From Sulfurospirillum sp. UBA6810 (lineage in GTDB: Bacteria; Campylobacterota; Campylobacteria; Campylobacterales; Sulfurospirillaceae), in assembly GCA_002469305.1 (NCBI GenBank), contig DKEY01000170.1, forward strand, positions 1-14,971: a stretch of DNA of 14,971 nt, in the 5' to 3' direction. Positions within the stretch are counted from its first letter, which is position 1, and each line of letters begins with the position of its first letter. This document shows positions 8,063 to 14,599 of the stretch, one piece after another. The notes under the pieces are model-generated. The model was not told the DNA's origin, searched no databases, and saw only the letters and a program-made list of their open reading frames with translations. The position numbers and the translations under genes are program-made.

Positions 8063-9409
8063 TTGGATAGTGGTATTAGAAAGATATTTTTTGGTATATT
8101 GCTTGGGTTTATTGGGTATATGGTGTCATTGTTCTTTTTTGACCCGATACACGCAAAACTCTTGGGTGTTATAGTGTTTTTGGTAACTTTATGGACAAAT
8201 GATGGTTTACCTATCGGAGTTGTTTCTTTGTTCCCTATCGTACTTTTTCCTGCCCTTGGCATTTTGGGAACAAGTGCGACAACGGCAAATTACTCAAAAT
8301 CTACGATATTTTTATTTTTAGGTGGATTTTTACTAGCTATTGCGACAGAGAAGATTAACTTGCATAAGGTTATCGCTTCAAAGATAACTTCTATCTTCCC
8401 CTCAACTCCATTAGGGCTTATAGCCTCTTTGGCAACAGCTGCTGCAGTATTGAGCTCTTTTTTATCAAACACAACAACAGCACTTTTACTTATCCCGATA
8501 GCCTCTTTTTTAACAGAAGATTTAAAATTAAAAATCAGACTTATACTCTCTATTGCATATGGAGCCAGTATAGGAGGTATCATAACACCTATTGGGACAC
8601 CGCCAAACCTTATCCTCATGGGATTTATGGAATCAAAAAACTTAGAGATGATATCTTTTGTCAAATGGATGGGGCTTACAATCCCTCTTGCGGTTGTGAT
8701 GCTTGCTTTGATTGCATATGTTCTTTCTCTAGGATTAAAACATGCTGAAACTATAAAGATAGATGCCAAAGATAAAACTCTTACAAAAGACCAATCAAGA
8801 CTTCTCATGATACTTGGTGGATTGATAGTTCTTTTGATTATAAACTCTCCGATAAAGCCGTATTATGGTGGACTTGGTTTAGATGAAAAAGTTATCTTAC
8901 TGAGTTTTGGTTTGTTGATGTTTATCCCAAAAATAGGTTTTTTAACATGGGATGATAGTAAAAAAGTTCCTTATGAGATTATGTTCTTATTTGGTGCAGG
9001 TTTTGCGATAGCTGCTGCTTTTGGTAAAACAGGACTTGCAAATGCAATAGCTACGAAACTTTTAGTTATCACGCAACTCCCACCTTTTGCCATACTTATT
9101 TGTGTTGCCTTGCTTATCACGTTTACAACAGAAATCACAAGTAACACAGCACTTATCTCCATAGCTTTACCAGTTATATTTTCACTAGGTGAAGCGGCAC
9201 ATATGGATATCACGTTAGTGCTTATGACGGCAACTATCTGTGCGAGTTATGCGTTTATGCTCCCTATCGCAACCCCACCAAATGCGATAGCCATGAGTAC
9301 TGGATTTATCCAAGTCAAAACCATGGCAAAGTATGGTTTTGTTTTCAATATCATAGGCGTATTAGCCATCAGTGGTATCTCTTACTTTTTCTGGCAATAT
9401 TTTATATAA
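8063..9409 (+). CDS. SLC13/DASS-family sodium:anion (dicarboxylate-type) symporter
   Basis: A 448-residue inner-membrane protein with about eleven hydrophobic segments. The two inverted repeats of the DASS fold are visible from their paired signatures: SNTTTA at 135-140 followed by GTPPN at 178-182, and SNTALI at 360-365 followed by ATPPN at 403-407. In this family the SNT and PPN motifs form the sodium and carboxylate sites. Substrate is probably a di- or tricarboxylate, but sulfate-type members exist and the sequence does not settle it. The start is TTG at 8063: AGAAGGA at 8050-8056 is correctly spaced, and the next Met (in GYMVSL) lies inside the first membrane helix. It sits 18 bp after the stress-protein gene, making a two-gene operon, and a hairpin follows the stop. 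Confidence 0.9.
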   Translation: MDSGIRKIFFGILLGFIGYMVSLFFFDPIHAKLLGVIVFLVTLWTNDGLPIGVVSLFPIVLFPALGILGTSATTANYSKSTIFLFLGGFLLAIATEKINLHKVIASKITSIFPSTPLGLIASLATAAAVLSSFLSNTTTALLLIPIASFLTEDLKLKIRLILSIAYGASIGGIITPIGTPPNLILMGFMESKNLEMISFVKWMGLTIPLAVVMLALIAYVLSLGLKHAETIKIDAKDKTLTKDQSRLLMILGGLIVLLIINSPIKPYYGGLGLDEKVILLSFGLLMFIPKIGFLTWDDSKKVPYEIMFLFGAGFAIAAAFGKTGLANAIATKLLVITQLPPFAILICVALLITFTTEITSNTALISIALPVIFSLGEAAHMDITLVLMTATICASYAFMLPIATPPNAIAMSTGFIQVKTMAKYGFVFNIIGVLAISGISYFFWQYFI

Positions 9410-9418
9410 AAGCACAAA

Positions 9419-9442
9419 GACTACCTCTAAAAAGGGGTAGTC
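9419..9442 (+). terminator. Hairpin terminator after the transporter gene
   Basis: GACTACCTCT (9419-9428) pairs with AGGGGTAGTC (9433-9442) over ten base pairs (one T-G wobble) around an AAAA loop. It starts 9 bp after the transporter stop and ends just before the next promoter. The following TCTCAGAT is only weakly U-rich, so intrinsic termination may be partial. Placement favours a terminator separating the two operons. Confidence 0.6.
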
Positions 9443-9451
9443 TCTCAGATA

Positions 9452-9460
9452 TGGTATAAT
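9452..9460 (+). promoter_or_regulatory. Extended -10 promoter of the ABC-F/rloB operon
   Basis: TGGTATAAT at 9452-9460 is a perfect extended -10 (TG-n-TATAAT). Transcription would begin near 9467, giving a leader of about 20 nt of almost pure purines (A-runs, AAGAAG) before the ATG at 9486. Confidence 0.7.
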
Positions 9461-9485
9461 TGCGCAAAAAAAGAAAAAAGAAGAC

Positions 9486-11315
9486 ATGATACAACTTACA
9501 AACATCTCAAAAAGCTTTGCAAAGCAAGAACTTTTTACAAATCTTAATTTTAAATTAAACAGCAAAAATCGTATAGGACTTGTTGGTAGAAACGGAAGTG
9601 GAAAGTCCACCCTTTTCAAACTCATCCTCGGAGAAGAACAACAAGATAGTGGAGAGATAGGCATACCAAAAGGGTATCGCATAGGGGCGTTAAAGCAACA
9701 CTTGGAGTTTAGTGAAGCAACACTTCGTGATGAAGTTGCATTGGCACTGAGTGAAGATTATAAGTGGGATATTTATAGAGTAGAGAAGATACTCTTTGGA
9801 CTTGGTTTTGTGCAAGAAGATTTAGATAAATCACCTCTTAGCTTTTCAGGTGGATACCAGATACGTATCAATCTCGCAAAGCTTTTGATAACAGAACCAA
9901 ACTTGCTTTTACTCGATGAGCCTACAAACTACCTTGATATCGTCTCCTTGCGTTGGTTAAAAACATTTTTACGAAATTTTGATGGAGAAGTGATTATCAT
10001 CACGCATGATAGAGATTTTATGGATAGTGTAACCACTCATACGATGGGGATAGTGAGAAGAAACCTCTGGATTATCGAGGGAAATACCTATAAATTTTAT
10101 GAACAACTAAGTGCAAATGATGAGTTGCATGAAAAAACAAAGCTTGCACAAGACAAAAAGATAAAAGAGCTTGAAGAGTTTATTGCAAAAAACAAAGCAA
10201 GAGCTTCAACAGCAACACTTGCGCAATCAAAAGTAAAACAGTTAGAAAAGATAGAACGCCTCGATGATTTGCGCCATGATGCAACACTGGATTTTGATTT
10301 TAATTACAAAGATACTCCTGCAAAGATACTCATGGAAGTGCAAGATCTCAGCTTTGGATATGAGAGTGATAAGATACTTTTCAAAGATATAACTTTTCAT
10401 CTCAAAAAAGGCGAATGTCTTGCAATTATAGGAAAAAATGGAAAAGGAAAGTCAACACTTCTCAATGTTTTAAGCCAAGAGTTAAAGCCTTTGAGTGGTA
10501 AAGTTGACTTACATGTAAGCACACAGTATGGACATTTTGGGCAGACAAATATCAACCATCTCAACTTAAACAACACTGTTTTTGAAGAGGTGTATGCTTC
10601 CAATGTCAAACTCGCACTTCCAAAAGCAAAGGCGATATGTGGGGCTATGATGTTTAGTGGTGATAAGGCTGACAAAAAGATTTCTTTGCTCTCAGGTGGT
10701 GAAAAAAGCAGAGTCATGCTTGGGAAAATTTTGGCAGAAGAAGTGAATCTTCTTTTCTTAGATGAGCCGACAAACCACTTGGATATGGACTCTATCGAAT
10801 CACTCAAAACAGCGATACACAACTTTGAGGGTTCAGTTGTTATCGTAACGCACTCTGAGGATTTACTCAGAAGCATCGCACATAGACTTATCGTCTTTTC
10901 AAGTAAGGGCGCTGAGTGTTTTGATGGCACATACGATGAGTTTTTAGAAAAGATTGGTTGGGAAGATGAAGAAGATACTAAAAAGCCAAAAGAAGCTCCT
11001 AAAAAATCTGAACACTTTATGAATAAAAAGTACAGAGCAAGTTTGATAAAAGCAAGAAATAAACTCTTATCACCGTTAAAGATACAAATCGAAAAATTAG
11101 AAAAAGAGATTATACAAGCAGAAGAGAGACTCAAAAAAAGTCAAGAAGAGCTCATCAAGCTCTCAACAAGTGGACAAAATGGAGAACTCTCCATCTTGTA
11201 TAAAGAAGTAGCTTTACAAGAGAAGTTTGTAGAGGAGAGTTTTGCATCTTTGGAGCGTGCACAAAGCGAACATGACGCGATTACACAAGAGTATGAAGAA
11301 AAATTACAAGAATAA
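9486..11315 (+). CDS. ABC-F family ATPase with C-terminal coiled coil (Uup-like)
   Basis: A 609-residue soluble protein with two ABC ATPase domains and no membrane segments, as in the ABC-F translation factors that bind the ribosomal E site. Domain 1: Walker A GRNGSGKST (34-42), signature LSFSGG near 118-123, Walker B LLLLDEPTN with D144/E145, switch His in ITHDRD. A charged inter-domain linker follows (about 210-270: KKIKELEEFIAKNKARAST), then domain 2: Walker A GKNGKGKST (316-324), LSGGE (402-406), Walker B with D426/E427, VTHSED. The basic linker PKEAPKKSEHFMNKKYRASL leads into a heptad-like coiled coil (about 535-609), as in Uup and related members. Which ABC-F subgroup this is cannot be fixed by eye. 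A CTTACATGTAAG palindrome is embedded at 10508-10519 (encoding LHVS). The 3' end overlaps the next gene by 23 bp. Confidence 0.93.
   Translation: MIQLTNISKSFAKQELFTNLNFKLNSKNRIGLVGRNGSGKSTLFKLILGEEQQDSGEIGIPKGYRIGALKQHLEFSEATLRDEVALALSEDYKWDIYRVEKILFGLGFVQEDLDKSPLSFSGGYQIRINLAKLLITEPNLLLLDEPTNYLDIVSLRWLKTFLRNFDGEVIIITHDRDFMDSVTTHTMGIVRRNLWIIEGNTYKFYEQLSANDELHEKTKLAQDKKIKELEEFIAKNKARASTATLAQSKVKQLEKIERLDDLRHDATLDFDFNYKDTPAKILMEVQDLSFGYESDKILFKDITFHLKKGECLAIIGKNGKGKSTLLNVLSQELKPLSGKVDLHVSTQYGHFGQTNINHLNLNNTVFEEVYASNVKLALPKAKAICGAMMFSGDKADKKISLLSGGEKSRVMLGKILAEEVNLLFLDEPTNHLDMDSIESLKTAIHNFEGSVVIVTHSEDLLRSIAHRLIVFSSKGAECFDGTYDEFLEKIGWEDEEDTKKPKEAPKKSEHFMNKKYRASLIKARNKLLSPLKIQIEKLEKEIIQAEERLKKSQEELIKLSTSGQNGELSILYKEVALQEKFVEESFASLERAQSEHDAITQEYEEKLQE
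10508..10519. repeat. Iterated palindrome CTTACATGTAAG, copy 3 (exact)
   Basis: Inside the second ATPase domain of the ABC-F gene, encoding LHVS in a stretch after the Walker A helix that is variable in this family. Confidence 0.75.
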
Positions 11316-12006
11316 AAAGCGAACTAAAAACAAATATATAAAAAAAAGAGACGCTAAAAGCATCATTATTGCTTGTGAAGACAGCGTCTCTGCTCCTACT
11401 TACTTTAACTCTTTTTTAAAAAAACTCAAGCAAAAAGGCAAAATCACCCAAGACTCTCTCATCATCCCTCATACTGGAAGAACGCATCCCACGGGGGTTC
11501 TTGATGACTTGGTTATTTATAGAAATGAAGAGGGCAAAGGTTTTAAAGAGTTTGATTATAAGTGGATTGTTATAGATAGAGACAAAGAGAGTATGCAAGG
11601 GTCAGGTCACTCCAAAGAAGACTTTGAATACGCCCTCAAGAAAGCAAAACGGCTCAATATAAAAGTAGCTTACTCCAACCCCTCTTTTGAGCTTTGGTAT
11701 CTCTTGCACTTTAAGAGAGTGATTGAGAGTATAGATAGACACGAAGTGATAGAGGAGGTTATCAAAGAGTTAAAAAAGCTAGATAAAGATATGTTTAGAA
11801 ATCTAGCCATTGGCAATATCAAAACCCAAAAAAATACAAAAAAGATAACCAAAAGAATAAAAAGATTTAAGAAAATTGCTCTCAAAAATGCACAATTTCT
11901 CAAAAGACTGCATACAACTTACAAAAACAGAGTCAATCCAGAGAGTGACAATCCTCTCACAAACATTGATGCACTCATAGAATTGTTTGATAAACTTAGT
12001 AGATAG
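11293..12006 (+). CDS. rloB: RloB-like protein (TOPRIM-type), without a RloA partner
   Basis: A 237-residue basic protein matching the RloB family. The core has IIIACED (24-30; usual IxxCEG) with the acidic Glu29, PTYF (35-38; usual EPxYF), IDRDKES with the D95xD97 pair, SNPSFELWYLLHF (128-140), and the late NPLTNIDALIELF (220-232). Glu plus DxD fits TOPRIM-like metal-binding nucleases, so nuclease activity is plausible but inferred. RloB was named from Campylobacter jejuni restriction-modification loci, where it pairs with an AAA ATPase (RloA) in what are seen as defence modules. No such ATPase lies nearby; the only ATPase neighbour is the overlapping ABC-F gene. I chose the ATG at 11293 (weak AAGAG just upstream). 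An ATG at 11242 would add 17 unconserved residues and deepen the overlap. Departures from the usual motif (Gly to Asp after CE, loss of the TE pair) may affect activity. Confidence 0.78.
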   Translation: MKKNYKNKKRTKNKYIKKRDAKSIIIACEDSVSAPTYFNSFLKKLKQKGKITQDSLIIPHTGRTHPTGVLDDLVIYRNEEGKGFKEFDYKWIVIDRDKESMQGSGHSKEDFEYALKKAKRLNIKVAYSNPSFELWYLLHFKRVIESIDRHEVIEEVIKELKKLDKDMFRNLAIGNIKTQKNTKKITKRIKRFKKIALKNAQFLKRLHTTYKNRVNPESDNPLTNIDALIELFDKLSR

Positions 12007-12015
12007 ACCAAATTA

Positions 12016-12024
12016 TGATAAAAT
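12016..12024 (+). promoter_or_regulatory. Extended -10 directly upstream of the cvfB start (possible leaderless mRNA)
   Basis: TGATAAAAT at 12016-12024 fits an extended -10. Only six bases (TCGCGT) separate it from the ATG at 12031, so transcription would begin at or within a base or two of the start codon. No Shine-Dalgarno sequence is visible in this gap. Confidence 0.55.
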
Positions 12025-12030
12025 TCGCGT

Positions 12031-12879
12031 ATGAATGAAAATATACAATTAGGTTTGATCAATACCCTTAAAATTGATAGAGATAGCGACCATGGTTTCT
12101 ACTTAGTAGCAAATGATGGCGATGATGTATTGTTGCCAAAGGCATACGTAACTAAAGATATGCACATAGGTGATGAGATAGAAGTGTTTATATACACAGA
12201 CTCAGAAGATAGATTTGTAGCTACTACTCAGCGTCCAAAAGCGATGCTTGATGAGTTTGGTTACTTTGAAGTAGTAGATGTCACCCCTTTTGGTGCTTTT
12301 GTGGATTGGGGTTTGCCAAAGGATTTGTTTGTTCCAAAGGCTTTACAAAAGATACCACTAGAAAAAGGCATGAAGTTTGTTTTTCGTGTTTGTTTAGATG
12401 AAAAAAGCGATAGACTTGTAGGTGCGCATAAGTTTAAAAGCTATATCAAAGAGCCAACGAGCCAAGAACTTATCCAAAATCAAAAAGTAAATATCATCAT
12501 AAGAGAAAAAACGCCACTTGGTTTTAAAGTTATCGTTGAAAACAAATACGAAGCGATGATTTTTCACAATGAGATATTTGAAGATATCTGGATAGGACAG
12601 AAAAAAGTCGCATATGTAAAAAAAGTACGTGATGATAAAAAACTAGATGTTTGCTTACAACCCATAGGCAAAGAAAAAGAGTTAGAAGAGACAGCTATCC
12701 ATAGGATAAAAAAAGTTTTAGCCAAAAATGGTGGAGAGTTAGAGTGTAACTACAAAAGTGAACCAGAACTCATCAAAGAACTCTTTGGACTGAGTAAGAA
12801 AAACTATAAAAAAGCACTCACAAAACTTCTTGAAGATGGCGTTATAACTTTAGATGAAGATGGGATTTATTTGAAGTGA
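12031..12879 (+). CDS. cvfB: CvfB-like S1-domain RNA-binding protein
   Basis: A 282-residue cytosolic protein with the CvfB layout of several S1-like OB domains followed by a winged helix. The N-terminal domain begins with the family-typical LGLINTLKIDRDSDHGFYL. The middle S1 domain contains FEVVDVTPFGAFVDWGLPKDLFVP (about residues 77-102). A third S1-like segment holds TPLGFKVIVENKYEAMIFHNEI. The C-terminal 60 residues (IHRIKKVLAKNGG to the end) resemble the CvfB winged helix. CvfB in Staphylococcus and relatives binds RNA and affects virulence gene expression; the role here is unknown beyond likely RNA or ribosome binding. The start is forced, because there is no earlier in-frame start and the next Met falls inside the first domain. 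Its TGA (12877-12879) overlaps the GTG start of the next gene. Confidence 0.88.
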   Translation: MNENIQLGLINTLKIDRDSDHGFYLVANDGDDVLLPKAYVTKDMHIGDEIEVFIYTDSEDRFVATTQRPKAMLDEFGYFEVVDVTPFGAFVDWGLPKDLFVPKALQKIPLEKGMKFVFRVCLDEKSDRLVGAHKFKSYIKEPTSQELIQNQKVNIIIREKTPLGFKVIVENKYEAMIFHNEIFEDIWIGQKKVAYVKKVRDDKKLDVCLQPIGKEKELEETAIHRIKKVLAKNGGELECNYKSEPELIKELFGLSKKNYKKALTKLLEDGVITLDEDGIYLK

Positions 12880-14078
12880 TAGCAGTTATCGGTGCTGGAG
12901 CCTCAGGACTTGTAGCCGCGATAATCGCGGCAAGAGCTGGGGCAAAAGTGAGTGTATATGAGAAAAACTCTAAAGTCGGCAGAAAGATACTTGCCACAGG
13001 CAACGGCAGATGCAATATCACCAATGAAGATATCAAAACTTCCAATTTTCACGGACAAAATCCCTCTTTTGTAAATCACTCCCTCAACCACTTCAACACG
13101 CTTACATGTAAGAAATTTTTTGAAGAACTTGGCATTGTGATGATAGAGGGTCAAAAAGGACGACTCTATCCAAAAAGTGCCCAATCTTCAAGTGTTGTCG
13201 ATGTTTTAGTTTATGAGTGCGAACGACTTGGAGTAGAAATCAACCTAGATAGTGAAGTAACTTCTATCGCACAAAGTGAGGGTGGATTTTCTTTACATGT
13301 AAAAGAAAAAAACTTACATGTAAGAAAAGTTTTGATAGCAACAGGCGGACTTGCCATGCCAACTCTGGGGAGTTGTGAGAGTGGATATGTATTTGCCAAA
13401 AAGCTAGGACATACTATCGTAAATCCTTATGCTTCACTTGTACAACTTGTTTGCAGTGAAGATGTCAAAAGCATCAGCGGTGTCAAATGCGAAGGTGATG
13501 TTGAAGTCTTAGTCGATGGAAAAGTTTGTGCGAATGCTTATGGGGATATTTTATTTACAAATTACGGAGTTTCAGGTTCTGCTATCTTGGATGTAAGTCG
13601 TGTTGCTTCACAGGCATTGCAGAGAAAAGCTGATGTAAAACTCAAACTTGATTTAGCAAGTGAGTACACAAAAGAGCAGTTAAAAAATATCTTAGAGAGA
13701 CGCAAAAAGAGTGCATTTGAAAAAAGTGTTTCTTTTTGGTTAGAGGGTTTTATAAACTCAAAACTGGCAAACTTTATCACAAAAAGCTTACATGTAAGAT
13801 TTGCAAAAGAGTTAAATAACAAAGATTTGAGCAAGATAGTCTTTGGACTTAAAAATTTTATCTTAAGTGTAGAAGATACCAAAGGCTTTAAGAGTGCAGA
13901 GGTAACTGCGGGGGGTGTTCGTGTGGAGGAGATAAACCCAACCACACTAGAATCAAACCTGATACAAAATCTCTACTTTAGTGGAGAAGTACTAGATATA
14001 GATGGAGATTGTGGTGGATACAATCTTCATTGGGCTTGGGCTAGTGGATATATGGCAGGAAAAAGCCTAGCAAAGTAA
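12876..14078 (+). CDS. HI0933/BaiN-family FAD-dependent oxidoreductase
   Basis: A 400-residue two-dinucleotide-binding flavoprotein of the HI0933 (YhiN/BaiN) family. GAGASG (6-11) with Glu29 at the end of the second strand is the FAD ADP-binding fold. GRKILATGNGRCNITN (35-50) and LIATGGLAMPTLGS are family signatures, as are VTAGGV and the end SGEVLDIDGDCGGYNLHWAW. One member has been linked to bile-acid metabolism in Clostridium, but most have no assigned substrate, so only 'flavoprotein' is safe. The start is GTG at 12876, overlapping the cvfB stop (GTGA); translation is probably coupled. Four copies of the ACATGT-centred palindrome lie inside the gene (13101, 13292, 13313, 13787), encoding LTCK, LHVK, LHVR and LHVR. 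Confidence 0.92.
   Translation: MIAVIGAGASGLVAAIIAARAGAKVSVYEKNSKVGRKILATGNGRCNITNEDIKTSNFHGQNPSFVNHSLNHFNTLTCKKFFEELGIVMIEGQKGRLYPKSAQSSSVVDVLVYECERLGVEINLDSEVTSIAQSEGGFSLHVKEKNLHVRKVLIATGGLAMPTLGSCESGYVFAKKLGHTIVNPYASLVQLVCSEDVKSISGVKCEGDVEVLVDGKVCANAYGDILFTNYGVSGSAILDVSRVASQALQRKADVKLKLDLASEYTKEQLKNILERRKKSAFEKSVSFWLEGFINSKLANFITKSLHVRFAKELNNKDLSKIVFGLKNFILSVEDTKGFKSAEVTAGGVRVEEINPTTLESNLIQNLYFSGEVLDIDGDCGGYNLHWAWASGYMAGKSLAK
13101..13112. repeat. Iterated palindrome CTTACATGTAAG, copy 4 (exact)
   Basis: Inside the flavoprotein gene, read in the frame giving LTCK (residues 76-79). This is a different frame from the three other copies in the same gene. Confidence 0.75.
13292..13303. repeat. 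Iterated palindrome, copy 5 (TTTACATGTAAA, variant)
   Basis: A fully palindromic variant differing at the two outermost bases; it encodes LHVK in the flavoprotein. Its centre is exactly 21 bp from the centre of copy 6. Confidence 0.65.
13313..13324. repeat. Iterated palindrome CTTACATGTAAG, copy 6 (exact)
   Basis: Encodes LHVR in the flavoprotein, two helical turns after copy 5, just before the conserved LIATGG motif. Confidence 0.75.
13787..13798. repeat. Iterated palindrome CTTACATGTAAG, copy 7 (exact)
   Basis: Encodes LHVR in a charged, poorly conserved part of the flavoprotein (about residues 305-308). Confidence 0.75.
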
Positions 14079-14119
14079 AAAGCGGAAGATGGAGTAAAGA
14101 TACAAGAGGTTGATGTTGG

Positions 14120-14153
14120 ATACTATGAAACTTTTTCATTTTCATAGTATAAT
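14120..14153 (+). promoter_or_regulatory. Perfect 11-bp inverted repeat overlapping a TATAAT -10
   Basis: ATACTATGAAA (14120-14130) and TTTCATAGTAT (14140-14150) are perfect inverted arms with a 9-bp spacer, 20 bp centre to centre. TATAAT at 14148-14153 overlaps the end of the right arm and would start transcription near 14160, before the strong ribosome site of the secreted-protein gene. The arrangement fits a repressor operator covering the -10 to -40 region. No T-run follows it, so a terminator for the upstream gene is less likely. Confidence 0.6.
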
Positions 14154-14169
14154 CAAAGCAGATAAAACT

Positions 14170-14176
14170 AAGGAGG
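14170..14176 (+). promoter_or_regulatory. Consensus ribosome-binding site deciding the start at 14182
   Basis: AAGGAGG lies 5 bp before the ATG at 14182 and is the strongest Shine-Dalgarno in the window. It shows that an upstream in-frame ATG at 14110, which would read through the promoter and inverted repeat, is not the start. Confidence 0.85.
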
Positions 14177-14181
14177 TAGAG

Positions 14182-14529
14182 ATGAAAGTATCAAAGATTT
14201 TGGTGTTGGCTCTTGGTGGTTTTTTGCTTCTGAGTACTGGTGCTATGGCAAAGGATAAGCCAGAAAAAAACAAGAGTAAAAAAGAGAAATCCTTACCTTA
14301 TGGGTTACAAAAAAAAGTACAAAGAGGTGGAGAGTTGCCTGAGGGATGGCAAAAAAAGCTTCAAAGAGGGGAAGTCTTGGATAGTGAACTTTTAAAGCAC
14401 TCTGTTCTTTTAGACCCAAAAACATATCCAAGTAAGTATATGGATAAAAATACACAGATATTTAGACTGCAAGATAAGGTTTTTAGAGTTATCAAAGATA
14501 CAAATGAAATCCTAGAAATACTCAAGTAG
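14182..14529 (+). CDS. Small secreted lysine-rich protein, RcnB/DUF1236-like
   Basis: A 115-residue protein with a clear Sec signal peptide: MKVSK, a hydrophobic core (ILVLALGGFLLLS) and an AMA cleavage site near residue 23. The mature part begins with a very basic stretch (KDKPEKNKSKKEK). It then carries an internal repeat, GLQKKVQRGGELP followed by GWQKKLQRGEVLD, and ends FRLQDKVFRVIKDTNEILEIL. This pattern (G-x-x-KK-x-x-G ... PxGWQKK, then a short domain ending in rVi-x-x-T-xxIl) resembles small periplasmic RcnB/DUF1236-like proteins; the match is by eye and the function unknown. The gene has its own promoter with an overlapping inverted repeat and a consensus ribosome site, so it is probably strongly expressed under specific conditions. 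Confidence 0.82.
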   Translation: MKVSKILVLALGGFLLLSTGAMAKDKPEKNKSKKEKSLPYGLQKKVQRGGELPEGWQKKLQRGEVLDSELLKHSVLLDPKTYPSKYMDKNTQIFRLQDKVFRVIKDTNEILEILK

Positions 14530-14560
14530 TTTTTTGTCAGATATTAGATATTAAGTACCT

Positions 14561-14579
14561 TTTTTGTACAATCTATAAA
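14561..14579 (+). promoter_or_regulatory. Candidate dnaE promoter
   Basis: A T-run (about 14560-14565) is followed by TACAAT (14567-14572) and an overlapping alternative TATAAA (14574-14579), 20-30 bp before the dnaE ATG. A T-tract upstream of a -10 without a -35 is typical of Campylobacterota promoters. A weak AAGAAG site lies at 14593-14598. Confidence 0.5.
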
Positions 14580-14599
14580 AACAGTACAGAAAAGAAGTT

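Noticed and set aside
8290..8808. A 172-codon open frame on the minus strand
   Set aside because: It is antisense to conserved transporter motifs (SNTTTA, GTPPN); a shadow of the real gene.
10397..11134. A 245-codon open frame on the minus strand
   Set aside because: It is antisense to the ABC-F gene with its complete second ATPase domain; the translation is Ser/Phe/Leu-rich, as expected of a shadow frame, and shows no family signature.
14110..14181. An in-frame ATG that would extend the secreted protein by 24 residues
   Set aside because: The extension crosses the inverted repeat and TATAAT, would hide the signal peptide, and ignores the consensus AAGGAGG before 14182.
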